From a virus: a stretch of DNA of 29,527 nt. The notes under the pieces are model-generated. The model did no database searches. It worked only from the letters and a program-made list of their open reading frames with translations, and was not told where the DNA came from. The DNA lies in IMG/VR virus record IMGVR_UViG_3300010430_000353, positions 1 to 29,527 of that record, one strand, 5' to 3'. Each line of letters starts with the position of its first letter. Position 1 is the stretch's first letter. A program made the position numbers and the translations under genes. Below, in pieces: positions 16,450-24,911 of the stretch.

Positions 16450-17198
16450 TATTTTCTTCCATAATCTGGGTACTTAATGCCACCCGCTGTTCGCCAAGAC
16501 TTACGGGACAAACGCCTACTATTCTTAAGAGCCGATTGTTCTGACTTGATGTCTTGAATTTGTCTTAGTTTGAATTGCGCCCTGCTTGTAGCTTCCTCTT
16601 CCAAATACGAGAATGCGTCCACAGGCATGTCTGGGACAAAACTATCGGTCAGACTGAATGCTGGAATAACGAAACCCTGAGCTTGGAGTTTACTCCCTTG
16701 CAAGGTACTGTCCACAGCAGAGTCATAAGAGTCAAATACCAGATCTGTATCATTAAACGAAGTAAAATACTGTGGATCTTTATCATTAGAGATCAAGAGT
16801 TCGATACCAGAGTCATCTACAACTACATCAACACCACTGTTGTCGTTGTTCCTGACGTTAACCTTGCGAAGAAAGTCGTCTGGGTCTAGATACTTCACTT
16901 CCCTGTACTCTTTACGAGTAGCCCCAACATCTGCCATATTATAGAAGACAGAGATTAGCTCTTTAACATCTTCATTCAATGTCATGTGTGTAGGGTAGTT
17001 AGAGTCAGATCTGGGTGTCAGAGCTACAGCACGTCTTGAGCTTGGCCAATTGGTTCTGCTCATAATATCGTTGTAAGTCTGCCTTACGATACGTGCAACC
17101 TGTTCTGACTCTTCAGTATCCGAAATACCGTTAACCTCATCACCATCCATTGAAGACAAAATGTCCTGAACGATTTCAAGTAGTGTCTTACTAGCCAT
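16449..17198 (-). CDS. Tail tubular protein A-like (head-tail adaptor)
   Basis: This 249-residue protein begins MASKTLLEIVQDILSSMDGD and continues ARIVRQTYNDIMSRTNWPSS, the typical start of T7 gp11-type adaptors, whose helices dock under the portal. It also has 'HMTLNEDVKELISVFYN' (residues about 70-87) and 'YLDPDDFLRKV', common to the family. The C-terminal third is helical and basic (ARAQ-type helix, SRRLSRKSWR). The gene overlaps by one base the fibre-like gene upstream (TGATG) and the 67-residue gene downstream (TAATG). T7 gp11 has 196 residues; the extra length is within what marine relatives show. Confidence 0.85.
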   Translation of the reverse strand: MASKTLLEIVQDILSSMDGDEVNGISDTEESEQVARIVRQTYNDIMSRTNWPSSRRAVALTPRSDSNYPTHMTLNEDVKELISVFYNMADVGATRKEYREVKYLDPDDFLRKVNVRNNDNSGVDVVVDDSGIELLISNDKDPQYFTSFNDTDLVFDSYDSAVDSTLQGSKLQAQGFVIPAFSLTDSFVPDMPVDAFSYLEEEATSRAQFKLRQIQDIKSEQSALKNSRRLSRKSWRTAGGIKYPDYGRK

Positions 17199-17797
17199 CA
17201 GATGCTCCCAGGGTGGTTTCTAACGATAGTGACACTAGGATTTGTGATGGTTACTGTACCAGTGTCTGTTTTACAGAACACTTGGATGCCATTATTAGTT
17301 GTGGTATCAGTTAGTGCCAGTAGTGGAAACCCAAAAGACAATGTGTAGGGAGTAGTCTTACCAGTAGCAAGAAACCTTTCTAGGATTACAATTGAGGGAG
17401 ATCCACCAAGCCCAATATCAAACTCTACGGTAAGTTGTGTGGGCGAAGCACTTTCTGCTGTAACGGGAAAGTCAAATCTCAGATCATAGGTGTCACCAGT
17501 TTCAATAGGAGTTATCTTGTCAGTTGTGGTATTCCACAACGACCCTGTACCCCTGATGATAAGTGGGAGCTTCGTCTCGTCTGTAAGAGACCCGGCTCCA
17601 TCAATCGACAGTTTAGATGCTGTAGTATTAAAGACTTGAGCAGCTCCGTTATCTTGATAGTAAGCCCATCCTGTTGGCCAATCGGTCCAAGTGCCACTAC
17701 CAGCTCCGTCAGAGATATACACCCTGCCAGCATCTTGGAGGGACACTCCTTTAGGTTCGTGGATTTCTCCTTCTGGGATGTCTACATGTTCAACCAA
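17198..17797 (-). CDS. Beta-sandwich structural protein (fibre/decoration type)
   Basis: This 199-residue protein begins EHVDIPEGEIHEPKG, then QDAGRVYISDGAGSGTW: a short collar motif found in many phage structural proteins that links them to the virion. It is followed by a Thr/Gly/Leu-rich beta domain of about 140 residues that looks like a jelly-roll. It starts with TTG, with GGAGG seven bases upstream. It sits just after the internal terminator, so it is the first gene of the tail part of the operon. It may decorate the capsid or join head and tail. I do not recognise a named gene. Confidence 0.7.
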   Translation of the reverse strand: MVEHVDIPEGEIHEPKGVSLQDAGRVYISDGAGSGTWTDWPTGWAYYQDNGAAQVFNTTASKLSIDGAGSLTDETKLPLIIRGTGSLWNTTTDKITPIETGDTYDLRFDFPVTAESASPTQLTVEFDIGLGGSPSIVILERFLATGKTTPYTLSFGFPLLALTDTTTNNGIQVFCKTDTGTVTITNPSVTIVRNHPGSI

Positions 17798-17810
17798 TGT
17801 CTATCCTCCA

Positions 17811-17846
17811 TAATAAAAATGGGGGCAGAGATTTCTCCCTACCCCC
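17811..17846 (-). terminator. Intrinsic terminator after the head decoration gene
   Basis: On the minus strand an 11-bp stem starting GGGGGTAGGGA pairs with TCTCTGCCCCC around a GAAA tetraloop and is followed by ATTTTTATTAT. It lies between the decoration gene (ends 17854) and the next gene (starts 17797). It probably limits, without fully blocking, read-through from capsid genes to tail genes, giving high capsid and lower tail expression. Confidence 0.9.
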
Positions 17847-17853
17847 TATCAGG

Positions 17854-18363
17854 TTATACCTTAGCGTCTACGTAACGAATGACGACGCGAAGTTTACCAG
17901 CAGTGGTAACAGTGGGGGAAGTGCCACCAAGTGCAAGACCAACGGTGGTCTCAGCAGCAAGGCCAGCAGCCCAAGTACCTGTCAGGGTAGAGGTGACATC
18001 ATAAGTGCCAACTGCTTCCGCCTGAGCCTCACTGATAACGAGGCCGTTAGTTACCTCGGAGGTTTCAGTACCAACCAGAATGGTAGGGGACGTACCTCCA
18101 AGTGCAAATGCTTCATCGACCACAACATAGGCGTCCTCGATAATAGCACCAGCTGGGATCTTGGGGGCCAGCAGCGCATAGGCTGCATTAGAAACCATGT
18201 TGGCGTCAATATCAAGAGTAAGTTCGGATACAAAACCAGCAGTGCGAGTAACACCAACAGTCTTACCAACCTCACGCTCGTTGTAGTGATTATTTACGGC
18301 TGTGGTGACATTGCCCGAACCAGAGTCGGAACCGTCACCAAAACGTGCGCGTTCAAAAGCCAT
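17854..18363 (-). CDS. Head decoration / head fibre protein
   Basis: This 169-residue Ala/Gly/Thr/Val-rich protein is encoded directly after the major capsid gene and before a strong terminator, as expected for an abundant capsid-surface protein. It opens MAFERARFGDGSDSGSGNVT and has a beta-rich body with two copies of ALGGTSPT (residues 87-94 and 144-151), about 57 residues apart, suggesting an internal duplication of a strand-turn-strand unit. AAGGGG lies nine bases before the ATG. Decoration is inferred from place and composition, not from a named family. Confidence 0.7.
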   Translation of the reverse strand: MAFERARFGDGSDSGSGNVTTAVNNHYNEREVGKTVGVTRTAGFVSELTLDIDANMVSNAAYALLAPKIPAGAIIEDAYVVVDEAFALGGTSPTILVGTETSEVTNGLVISEAQAEAVGTYDVTSTLTGTWAAGLAAETTVGLALGGTSPTVTTAGKLRVVIRYVDAKV

Positions 18364-18376
18364 GGATTAATTCCCC

Positions 18377-19324
18377 TTATTGTACGGCAGTTGCCGAGGT
18401 GGCGATCACACCTAGGGTGTCGATACGCTGGATACCGAAGCCCCAACGGGCACGGTCAACGAATTCGTCACGGGCATAATCTTTATTACGTTCACCTTCC
18501 ACACTAGGCATACGACGCCATGCGCCCATCACAGGCTTAGTCTGGTCGTCAAGAACACACATACACAGGTTGAACACAGCATCAGCAATGGAGTTAGTAC
18601 CATCGTTAGCCGAGCCTTTATACAAGCGGTTGGAAGTCATAATGTCCCAGCCGTACCAGTTAGAGATAAACCGCATACCAGAGGCAAGACCTTGGCGCAG
18701 GATATTCTCAGCAAACGGAGTAACATCATTAGTAATGGAGACCTTCAGGTTAAGGGTAGCCTCAACAACCGGGTCAACAATACATACACGACCAGCAGCC
18801 GGTACATTTGCCTTATCGAATGCAAGACGCATCAGAACCAGATGTTCAAGCGAGAACACATCATTCGTTTCACCAGAAACGATAAAGTGTGCAAACCCGT
18901 TAATATTGACAGGATCAGTGATGCCCTTAAACGGATCAGCTGCTGTCGAAAGGAAGTCAGTCTCATAACGTTCCTGAAGTGCGCGGGTATGTTCAGCAGA
19001 ACGAGCAGCCATAAGCTGTTCGACTTGCATACCATCCTCACGGAGATCGTCAGTTACGTACCAAGCATCACCGACGTATTCAGTGATGGTGAAGGTGATC
19101 TCACCCGACTCAATCGGGTTGTAGACCAGCGGCGTATCTTCTGCGGCTTCTTGCAGGGTGACCGAACCGATAGTTTTGATGTGCAGCGTATCGCCATGCA
19201 TGAAGTCAGCCACGTTGCGGAACATAGTTTCCGGCAGCAGACCATCATGCAGGTTCATCAGGATGAAGTCAGAATACTGCTCAGCCTCAATGAATGCACG
19301 GGTATTGGAAGTAAGTTGTGCCAT
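18377..19324 (-). CDS. Major capsid protein (HK97 fold)
   Basis: This 315-residue protein follows the scaffold gene directly. The order of N-terminal helix (TRAFIEAEQYSDFILMNLHD), E-loop-like strands (HIKTIGSVTLQEA), spine helix (MQVEQLMAARSAEHTRALQE) and P-domain strands fits the HK97 fold. The YVGDAWYVTDDL and FAHFIVSGETNDVFSLEHLVLMRLAFD segments are typical of marine podovirus capsids. Its ATG overlaps the scaffold stop (TAATG). The only ribosome site is GGAG ten bases upstream, so translation is largely coupled. The length is short for an HK97-type capsid but usual for this phage group. Confidence 0.85.
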   Translation of the reverse strand: MAQLTSNTRAFIEAEQYSDFILMNLHDGLLPETMFRNVADFMHGDTLHIKTIGSVTLQEAAEDTPLVYNPIESGEITFTITEYVGDAWYVTDDLREDGMQVEQLMAARSAEHTRALQERYETDFLSTAADPFKGITDPVNINGFAHFIVSGETNDVFSLEHLVLMRLAFDKANVPAAGRVCIVDPVVEATLNLKVSITNDVTPFAENILRQGLASGMRFISNWYGWDIMTSNRLYKGSANDGTNSIADAVFNLCMCVLDDQTKPVMGAWRRMPSVEGERNKDYARDEFVDRARWGFGIQRIDTLGVIATSATAVQ

Positions 19325-20088
19325 TAATTTTCAACTCCAAGTCGTTTATTGGTATACTCTTTCGACTTGCGCATAAGTTCCACCAGATCTTTGTTGGAAT
19401 AACCACCATGTGCGATACCCTTACCAACCTCTACTGTAGGACGAGGATTGTTGTCTGGGGCAGCGACAGGAGGAACGCTAGTCGATTGTGAAGGTTGTGG
19501 AGAACCTGCCTTAGCACCACCAAGCAAACTAAGAGCCATAACTGGGTTTGATTTAGCCAGTGACTGTAGTTCAGCTGGTGAAGTGTTCAGCTCTTTGGCC
19601 TTAGCTTGAATGGCCTCACGAGCTTTATCAGCATCTCCATAAAGTTCAGAAAGCTTGCTCACTACGTGTTTGAGATTTGACTCTTGTACTTTGGACTTCT
19701 CCGTTTCCGTAAGTCGTTGTTCAATAAGTTGAGCAATCTTCTCCTCGCTAAATCCTTCAGCCTCTTTCGGGGTCTCCTCTGGAGTCTTTGGAGCAGCGGT
19801 GGGGTTAATCCTATTTACAAAATCTTCGATACTACCCATTTGACTTAACTTAGTGTTCGCCTCATTAAATTGATTTTCCAACTCTTGCTTTTCTTGCTTG
19901 AGCTGCTGGATGAATTGTTGCGAAGCTGCCAGTGCATCAAGTGCAGTATCAACGTCTTTGTATTTAGGTTCCCCATTCTCATTCTGGATCTTCGTCAGCT
20001 TGTCGGCAAACGGATCAGCCTGAGTCTGGCTGGGGTCACCAGCCGTATTTTGTTGTTTATCTTCAGTGAACAGATCCTGGTCAGGCAT
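19324..20088 (-). CDS. Capsid scaffolding protein
   Basis: This 254-residue protein is highly charged and Gln/Glu/Lys-rich, with a clear coiled coil (about residues 50-85, AASQQFIQQLKQEKQELENQ), a Pro/Glu linker (90-115), a second helical region and a basic C-terminus (DLVELMRKSKEYTNKRLG) that would contact capsid subunits. Order portal-(small gene)-scaffold-capsid is the standard podovirus arrangement. AAAGGAG lies five bases before the ATG. It is the first gene after the A+T-rich island 20089-20299, so it may have its own promoter. Confidence 0.85.
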   Translation of the reverse strand: MPDQDLFTEDKQQNTAGDPSQTQADPFADKLTKIQNENGEPKYKDVDTALDALAASQQFIQQLKQEKQELENQFNEANTKLSQMGSIEDFVNRINPTAAPKTPEETPKEAEGFSEEKIAQLIEQRLTETEKSKVQESNLKHVVSKLSELYGDADKAREAIQAKAKELNTSPAELQSLAKSNPVMALSLLGGAKAGSPQPSQSTSVPPVAAPDNNPRPTVEVGKGIAHGGYSNKDLVELMRKSKEYTNKRLGVEN

Positions 20089-20299
20089 ACTGTCTCCTTT
20101 AACGAAAGAATAGATACGAGAGGGGATCTGTACGAATAAGATGCAACCTTCTCGTTCCGATAGACTAATATTATTATATATAACGTCTTATATACTAACT
20201 AATCTATCTAGTATAATATTAGTAATTAGTAATAATAAATACTATTATTCTAACCACCCCTATCTATATATACGTAAAAAATGGTCGATTTGTCACAAA
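20089..20299. promoter_or_regulatory. A+T-rich island with nested inverted repeats before the scaffold-capsid genes
   Basis: This 211-base gap in an otherwise gap-free operon holds no gene. It contains an exact 11-base inverted repeat, ACTAATATTAT (20164-20174) with ATAATATTAGT (20213-20223). Inside that repeat TATATAA (20177-20183) pairs with TTATATA (20188-20194) around CGTC, and nearby AATAATA (20231-20237) pairs with TATTATT (20243-20249). On the minus strand several TATAAT-like hexamers occur but no convincing -35. A late promoter, mRNA processing site or DNA-melting element would all fit. Confidence 0.5.
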
Positions 20300-20542
20300 T
20301 TAATTTTCAAGGAGTGAAATAAATTTTCTCTTGGCCTTAACTTGTGCCAATCTATCAGCTTGTAACAGTGCCCAATTAGGGCTATCAAAGTTTTCTTCGT
20401 TACGCATACTGGCGTGTAGAGCATCAATATCTTCGTTCAAGATTTCAACCATACGTTTACGCCATCTTGCACAATGGACGAACTGAGCATTAAGCTCAGC
20501 TTTCGTCTCATCGTCTAGTCCTTTTAGAACCCTAGTCTTCAT
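20300..20542 (-). CDS. Small helical protein between portal and scaffold, unknown function
   Basis: This 80-residue, mostly helical protein begins MKTRVLKGLDDETKAELNAQ, followed by FVHCARWRKRMVEILNEDID and the basic C-terminus AQVKAKRKFISLLEN. Its start overlaps the portal stop (TAATG), and it is the last gene before the A+T-rich island. Short helical proteins occur here in related phages. A packaging or head-assembly helper is possible, but I recognise no family. Confidence 0.7.
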   Translation of the reverse strand: MKTRVLKGLDDETKAELNAQFVHCARWRKRMVEILNEDIDALHASMRNEENFDSPNWALLQADRLAQVKAKRKFISLLEN

Positions 20543-22311
20543 TAGACACCTTCCTGAGCTAGTAGCTCTTCTTCGCTCATTTGTTGGGACATAATGTTGT
20601 CTTCTTCAGCTTGTGACGCAAGGGCTTGGATTTCTTGTTGCTCCGAGATAGCCACATTCTTGCCGAAGATGTTATACCCACGGAGATCTACAACATCAGA
20701 TACAAATTCTGACAATCCAACACCGGAGGTGTGGGGGGCGATAAACTGTTGTAGTGGCGAGTTAAATACACCAACAAGGTTCTGTAGTTCCTGTGCCCTC
20801 TGTGCAAAATGTCTGGCACCGACTGGGCGAAGAACACCATCAGCAGTAATGTCTTCCTTAGTCACCTCCAAAAACTCTTGGACACCGAGGTCATCATCAA
20901 TCACTCTAATGGTATCAAGTAGTGGGAAGTTACGGTGAGCACTCTCAAGCATGGAGTTGAGACACTTCTCCATGAAGACTTCAAACTGAATAATCTTTTC
21001 TTGGAAAATACGACCAGCAGCATTCTCAAGGGCTTGTACTTCGAAAGCCGTCTTTTCACCCGGAGTACGAATACCCATAGCCTCACGAGGAGCACCAGCA
21101 TACAGCTCCATACGAGCCTCTAGTTGTTCCACAAACTGTAGTGCTGCATATACATCACCAAACTGCTGAGCCATTTCTTGGACATCACCACCTTCGTCAA
21201 TGTGGATTTCACCATTGGGAACCCAATCAAACTGTTCAACGTCACCAATGACTTTCTTAGGAGGCATGACTTTAAGATCAAGAGCGTTAGCAGCCATGTT
21301 AACGTAGTGGTCGATCATATACTGCATACCAATAAGGTTATCCAATGGTCCCATTGCCCAAAGGTTCTCACCACGCTTACGCCATCCAACGTGGAATAGG
21401 GGAGGCATACCATCGTAGGTAGGGATCTCTACATTACGAACAAGGGTAGACCTATCTGCCACAGTGATCATACGTTGAGTCTCAAGTTCACCAGTATTGG
21501 CATTGTGGTAGTCACCATAAAACTCAAGCAGTTCTACTGAGTCTGAGAGGTAATACTCCTGCAAAGAGCCAAAACCATCCACTTGATACTGTTCAGTCTT
21601 ATGCCACTCATCAGCCGTATACGTCACAGCAGCCGCTCTGAGTAGTTCTCTACGTTCAAGGTACTCACCCCAGTAAGCCATGTCAGGTGACGTCTCAGCG
21701 GCCTTCCTAAGCGCTCCTACGGTGGTCATAGATCTAACTACCTTAAAAGTGTTCTCAAAATTAGAAGCCGTAGGGTTGAACACAATATCAAACGGACTGA
21801 TACGTACCAACTTAGGTCCAACGAAAGAAGCTACTTTTTCCTCGGGCGTTACTTTATAACGTGTCTCAAACGACGGCATTGCGAAGGCATTACCCTTGTC
21901 GATATAATCGTACAGGAGACGGCTGATAGTATCTCTAAATTCACCCTCTCTGGTCTTATTCTCCATATAAGACGTGATGGTCTTAGCTGTGGATTTCTTA
22001 GCAGAGTCCTTAGAGAACGCTACCCAAGTAAGCCACTTGTCATTGGGGAACAACGAAGACAGGTAATTTGAATGTAGGTTGTCCCTAATTTGGGTTAGTT
22101 TGGGTGTGGTGGTTTTGTGTGTCCACGGTAGCTTCTTATTGGTTGTAGTGGTAGTGTCGGTGGCATAGATATACTTATCAATCTCTGCCCACTCACTAAT
22201 CTTCGTGTGTCTCTGAGAATGGTAGGTACTCCACAGGTTCCTGATCCACTCAGACTCTTGGTCGGGGTTCAATAGGCCCCTAAGTTCTACTACTCTATCT
22301 GTCTCTGCCAT
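20542..22311 (-). CDS. Portal (head-tail connector) protein
   Basis: This 589-residue protein forms the dodecameric channel through which TerL pumps DNA. The opening 'WIRNLWSTYHSQRHTKISEWAEIDKYIYATDT', with KLPWTHKTTTPKLTQIRDNL (about 60-80), the long clip/stem region and the helical crown (EQLEARMELYAGAPREAMGI, then ALENAAGRIFQEKIIQFEVF, about 405-450) match podovirus portals of the marine type. It starts at TAATG on the TerL stop. The C-terminus is Gln/Glu-rich (AEEDNIMSQQMSEEELLAQ), as often seen in the portal barrel. Confidence 0.9.
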   Translation of the reverse strand: MAETDRVVELRGLLNPDQESEWIRNLWSTYHSQRHTKISEWAEIDKYIYATDTTTTTNKKLPWTHKTTTPKLTQIRDNLHSNYLSSLFPNDKWLTWVAFSKDSAKKSTAKTITSYMENKTREGEFRDTISRLLYDYIDKGNAFAMPSFETRYKVTPEEKVASFVGPKLVRISPFDIVFNPTASNFENTFKVVRSMTTVGALRKAAETSPDMAYWGEYLERRELLRAAAVTYTADEWHKTEQYQVDGFGSLQEYYLSDSVELLEFYGDYHNANTGELETQRMITVADRSTLVRNVEIPTYDGMPPLFHVGWRKRGENLWAMGPLDNLIGMQYMIDHYVNMAANALDLKVMPPKKVIGDVEQFDWVPNGEIHIDEGGDVQEMAQQFGDVYAALQFVEQLEARMELYAGAPREAMGIRTPGEKTAFEVQALENAAGRIFQEKIIQFEVFMEKCLNSMLESAHRNFPLLDTIRVIDDDLGVQEFLEVTKEDITADGVLRPVGARHFAQRAQELQNLVGVFNSPLQQFIAPHTSGVGLSEFVSDVVDLRGYNIFGKNVAISEQQEIQALASQAEEDNIMSQQMSEEELLAQEGV

Positions 22312-23909
22312 TAGGTATATCCACCAAATCTATTGCCCGAGGAATTACCAAGGGACAAAATATCCTTAACTTTATCATATCCACGCTTCATAGGCTTAAC
22401 AGCAATACTTACTGCTGAAGCCAGAGCGTCCTTCATATCGTCATGAGCAGGTCTAGCTAGTACAAGCTCTTCCTCAAGCATATTAGTCCAACCCCCCTCA
22501 AAGTGCCATACGTCCATATTGTCATACCTATGTTCAAGTACAGCGGCGATACGTTCCTCCTTACGACCTTCTTGTTTAGTAGGTCTATATTCCTCAACCT
22601 TGAGTCTCATACCATATTGCTTAACATAGTCCTTGATAGCCTCAACAATAACTGCCTGGGCTACTGTAACCTCTGCATTAAGTTTTTTAAACTCCCACTT
22701 CGAATGTAGGTCTGCGATATGTTGAAAATACTCTGAAGTTTTCTTAGACTTAAATCTGTCAATATCCAGTACATAAATATTGTTATCAGCATCAATACCA
22801 ATGACTACAATTGCTGTGTAGTCAGCGGAGCTACTAAGTGAGAACGCAAAGTCTACAGCTGCGAATACATTCAGTCTGTTGTTGTTGTAGTACCAAACTC
22901 CACCCTCTTTCCTCAAGAACCTCGGGTTGTAGTATTGGAATTTGTCTCTAGAGATACGTGCTGACCCAGGGTCATTTGGGTTGTTATAGTATTGGGCGAA
23001 GAACTGTACTGTGTCGGAATACTCTGCTCTAATACGTGCGAGCGTTCTCTTGTCAAACCCGAAGGCTTTACCATCTTCTCGTACTGCACGGGGCCACAGG
23101 AAGATGTCATCTTCTTCAACTTTAAATTCCTGAATATCCCAGACATGCTTCTTACCAACGTGTACTCCATCATCATCAAAGTCTTCGAATACCTGTTCTC
23201 TCCATACTGCATAAATATCAGATGGGTGGTAGCGAGTTCCACATGCCATAGTAAACCCACCAGCATTACGGATAGAGGTAAACTGGGAAGCTTTCTTACT
23301 AACAGCTTCACGGCCATCTTCAGTGTAGGCATTCTCAGGAACAACCAAGTCATCTGCACAAATTACGTCAGCGTGCCAACCAGTAGTGTTTGTAGTTAGG
23401 CCAGCACAGGCAATAGTAGCGTCTCTGATGCCCTCCTTACGTCTTTGGGGGTGGTCTACAATAATTTTGGTAGATGACCATTTCTCGCGCTTCCCAACGT
23501 CTGGGTGAATGTATTCTGGCCAGTACTTACTATACACTGTACTGCCTAAGATGTTTTTAATATCATAGAGCTGAGTAATAGCAAGTTCTGCTGTAGCTGA
23601 CACATATAAGATGGTAATCTCTGGGTGACGTGTAATCATCCATGCACACCATGTAGCAACCATATGAGACTTTAGATGAGCACGGGGTAGCATAATGAGT
23701 TTGTTAGCAGTGATAGAAGTACCTTTGCCATACAGGGTGTATTCCTGCATCCATCGGAATAGTTCCCTATGAATACTACCATACATATATCCAGGGTTAA
23801 CCAACCTAGCAAAGAGGAAGAGGTCCTCCTCAGCGGCTGACCTCAACTCTTTAGCTTTGGCTGGCATCTGGTCTAGCTTACTATAAGCCTCCCTTAGCCA
23901 ATCTTCCAT
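22311..23909 (-). CDS. terL: Terminase large subunit
   Basis: This 532-residue packaging motor has an N-terminal ATPase with a variant Walker A LPRAHLKS (residues 74-81), Walker B VICADD (182-187) and a coupling motif around ACGTRYHPSD (222-231). The C-terminal RNase-H-like nuclease has Asp353 in AAVDFAFSLSSSADYTAIVV, with Asp363, and a final acidic cluster in HDDMKDALASAV. The 'PRAHLKS' form of the P-loop, lacking GxGKS, is known in podovirus terminases. The start overlaps the small-terminase stop (TAATG), giving the usual pair. Confidence 0.95.
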   Translation of the reverse strand: MEDWLREAYSKLDQMPAKAKELRSAAEEDLFLFARLVNPGYMYGSIHRELFRWMQEYTLYGKGTSITANKLIMLPRAHLKSHMVATWCAWMITRHPEITILYVSATAELAITQLYDIKNILGSTVYSKYWPEYIHPDVGKREKWSSTKIIVDHPQRRKEGIRDATIACAGLTTNTTGWHADVICADDLVVPENAYTEDGREAVSKKASQFTSIRNAGGFTMACGTRYHPSDIYAVWREQVFEDFDDDGVHVGKKHVWDIQEFKVEEDDIFLWPRAVREDGKAFGFDKRTLARIRAEYSDTVQFFAQYYNNPNDPGSARISRDKFQYYNPRFLRKEGGVWYYNNNRLNVFAAVDFAFSLSSSADYTAIVVIGIDADNNIYVLDIDRFKSKKTSEYFQHIADLHSKWEFKKLNAEVTVAQAVIVEAIKDYVKQYGMRLKVEEYRPTKQEGRKEERIAAVLEHRYDNMDVWHFEGGWTNMLEEELVLARPAHDDMKDALASAVSIAVKPMKRGYDKVKDILSLGNSSGNRFGGYT

Positions 23910-24412
23910 TACTTATCCTTTCCAAACTCAAGAAGTTTAAAGTCCTCAGCAAACTCTGCTTCTTTATCAGCCCGCTTCTTGATTTCTTCCTGGACCTTAG
24001 CCTTAGAGGGCCTACCTCTCTCAGACTTATCCCAGCCCCTATCAGCAAGCCATTTAGCTGCTTGGTAGCTGTTCTCCTCTGTAGCCAAGTTAATGAGCAC
24101 ATTTACGCCTTCAGAGACAAGCTTAAGTTCAAGTTCTTCTCTCCATTGGTCAATGTGTTCTCTCACCCACTTATTAGCACAAAGCCTTCGCCAATGATTC
24201 CAATCGTATAGATGTTCATTGGCAAAATCATATTCTTTAGGGTCCATATGTTCAAGATAGAGTTTTTTTAGTGAGGGATATACTACTCCCTTATATTCTT
24301 TATCTTCTCCGTCCAATGTATAAACAGAGAGATTAGTGTCGTAACGATTTTCAAGAAACAGTCCCTGAACAATGTATCGCCCCTTAGAGTCTTTAAACTT
24401 ATTCTTATCCAT
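23909..24412 (-). CDS. terS: Terminase small subunit
   Basis: This 167-residue protein directly precedes TerL and overlaps it at TAATG. The N-terminal half is a mixed fold (VYTLDGEDKEYKGVVYPSLKKLYLE), and the centre is helical with many Trp/Arg residues (LYDWNHWRRLCANKWVREHI). RGWDKSERGRPSKAKV (125-140) is a basic 'GRPSK' motif that I associate with small terminases of related podoviruses and that could contact DNA. The C-terminus is an acidic coiled helix. The protein would recognise the packaging start site. The call rests on synteny plus this motif. Confidence 0.75.
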   Translation of the reverse strand: MDKNKFKDSKGRYIVQGLFLENRYDTNLSVYTLDGEDKEYKGVVYPSLKKLYLEHMDPKEYDFANEHLYDWNHWRRLCANKWVREHIDQWREELELKLVSEGVNVLINLATEENSYQAAKWLADRGWDKSERGRPSKAKVQEEIKKRADKEAEFAEDFKLLEFGKDK

Positions 24413-24624
24413 TAAACCACACCTGTAAACCCTGCTTCATCCCATTGATACATTCTCTCTGGCATAGTCCCAGTATAACCTTGAGCACCTAGCCATGCAT
24501 ACAGAGCATCTGGCAATGCTCCTGTATATCCTTGGGAAACTATAAACGCTTTCAGCATATCATTTAAAGCACCTGAGTACCCTGCTGCTAAAAGACTATC
24601 ATAAAGAGCTTTAGTATTCCTCAT
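24412..24624 (-). CDS. Small repeat protein (four GYTG-type repeats)
   Basis: This 70-residue protein is made almost entirely of an approximately 17-residue repeat: GYSGAL (15-20), GYTGAL (32-37), GYTGTM (49-54) and GFTGVV (65-70), each followed by a short amphipathic helix such as NDMLKAFIVSQ or PDALYAWLGAQ. The start overlaps the stop of the 43-residue gene (ATGA) and its stop overlaps the small terminase (TAATG), so it is surely translated. Related repeats occur in short proteins at the same place in other phages. The function is unknown. Confidence 0.8.
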   Translation of the reverse strand: MRNTKALYDSLLAAGYSGALNDMLKAFIVSQGYTGALPDALYAWLGAQGYTGTMPERMYQWDEAGFTGVV

Positions 24625-24752
24625 TTCTTCTTCCTTCGTTTAGACTGACTTGCCTTAATAGTACGTCCTTGCTTTTCTGCTTGGGCTTTAGTGGGATAGA
24701 CTTTACCTGCACTACCCCAACGGTAGCCACCTTTAACTTTTCTTACTGGCAT
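24621..24752 (-). CDS. 43-residue basic protein, first gene of the late operon
   Basis: MPVRKVKGGYRWGSAGKVYP is followed by a Lys/Arg/Gln-rich tail ending KRRKKK. I recall very similar short proteins (xPVRKVKGGYRWGxxGKxYPTKxxAExQ) in the head regions of many phages, without a known function; the basic tail suggests nucleic-acid binding. GGAGG lies ten bases before the ATG. The stop overlaps the next start as ATGA, the operon's usual coupling, which confirms the frame despite the short length. It is the first gene downstream of the leader with the ATAGCTCCG repeats. Confidence 0.85.
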   Translation of the reverse strand: MPVRKVKGGYRWGSAGKVYPTKAQAEKQGRTIKASQSKRRKKK

Positions 24753-24902
24753 TACTTAACGCCTCCGGCACTAAATGTTAGAACGAAGAAGGGATCGGAG
24801 CTATATATACTCATGGGCGGAGCTATGAGAAATACTTTAGCGGAGCTATACCTTCTCCGAACTCTCCTATTTTTGCGGAGAAAATAATTTGGTGTAATAC
24901 GT
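24753..24902 (-). promoter_or_regulatory. Late operon leader with three ATAGCTCCG repeats
   Basis: No gene is present. On the minus strand ATAGCTCCG occurs three times, at 24841-24849, 24818-24826 and 24796-24804, spaced 23 and 22 bases, about two helical turns. Upstream of them TTCTCCG and CGGAGAA form a 7-bp inverted repeat (24853-24882). This lies between the candidate -10 and the first late gene. Regular spacing suggests a bound protein, an RNA-binding array or a processing element. Confidence 0.45.
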
Positions 24903-24911
24903 ACTATAGCA
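24903..24911 (-). promoter_or_regulatory. Candidate leftward extended -10 promoter for the late operon
   Basis: The minus strand reads TGCTATAGT: an extended -10 (TGn) with TATAGT, five of six matches to TATAAT. No good -35 is visible; the spacer is a run of G tracts. Transcription would begin near 24896, about 144 bases before the first late gene. Confidence 0.4.

Noticed and set aside
18692-19327. Rightward open frame (211 codons) opposite the capsid gene
   Set aside because: Exact antisense shadow of the major capsid gene with no signal of its own.
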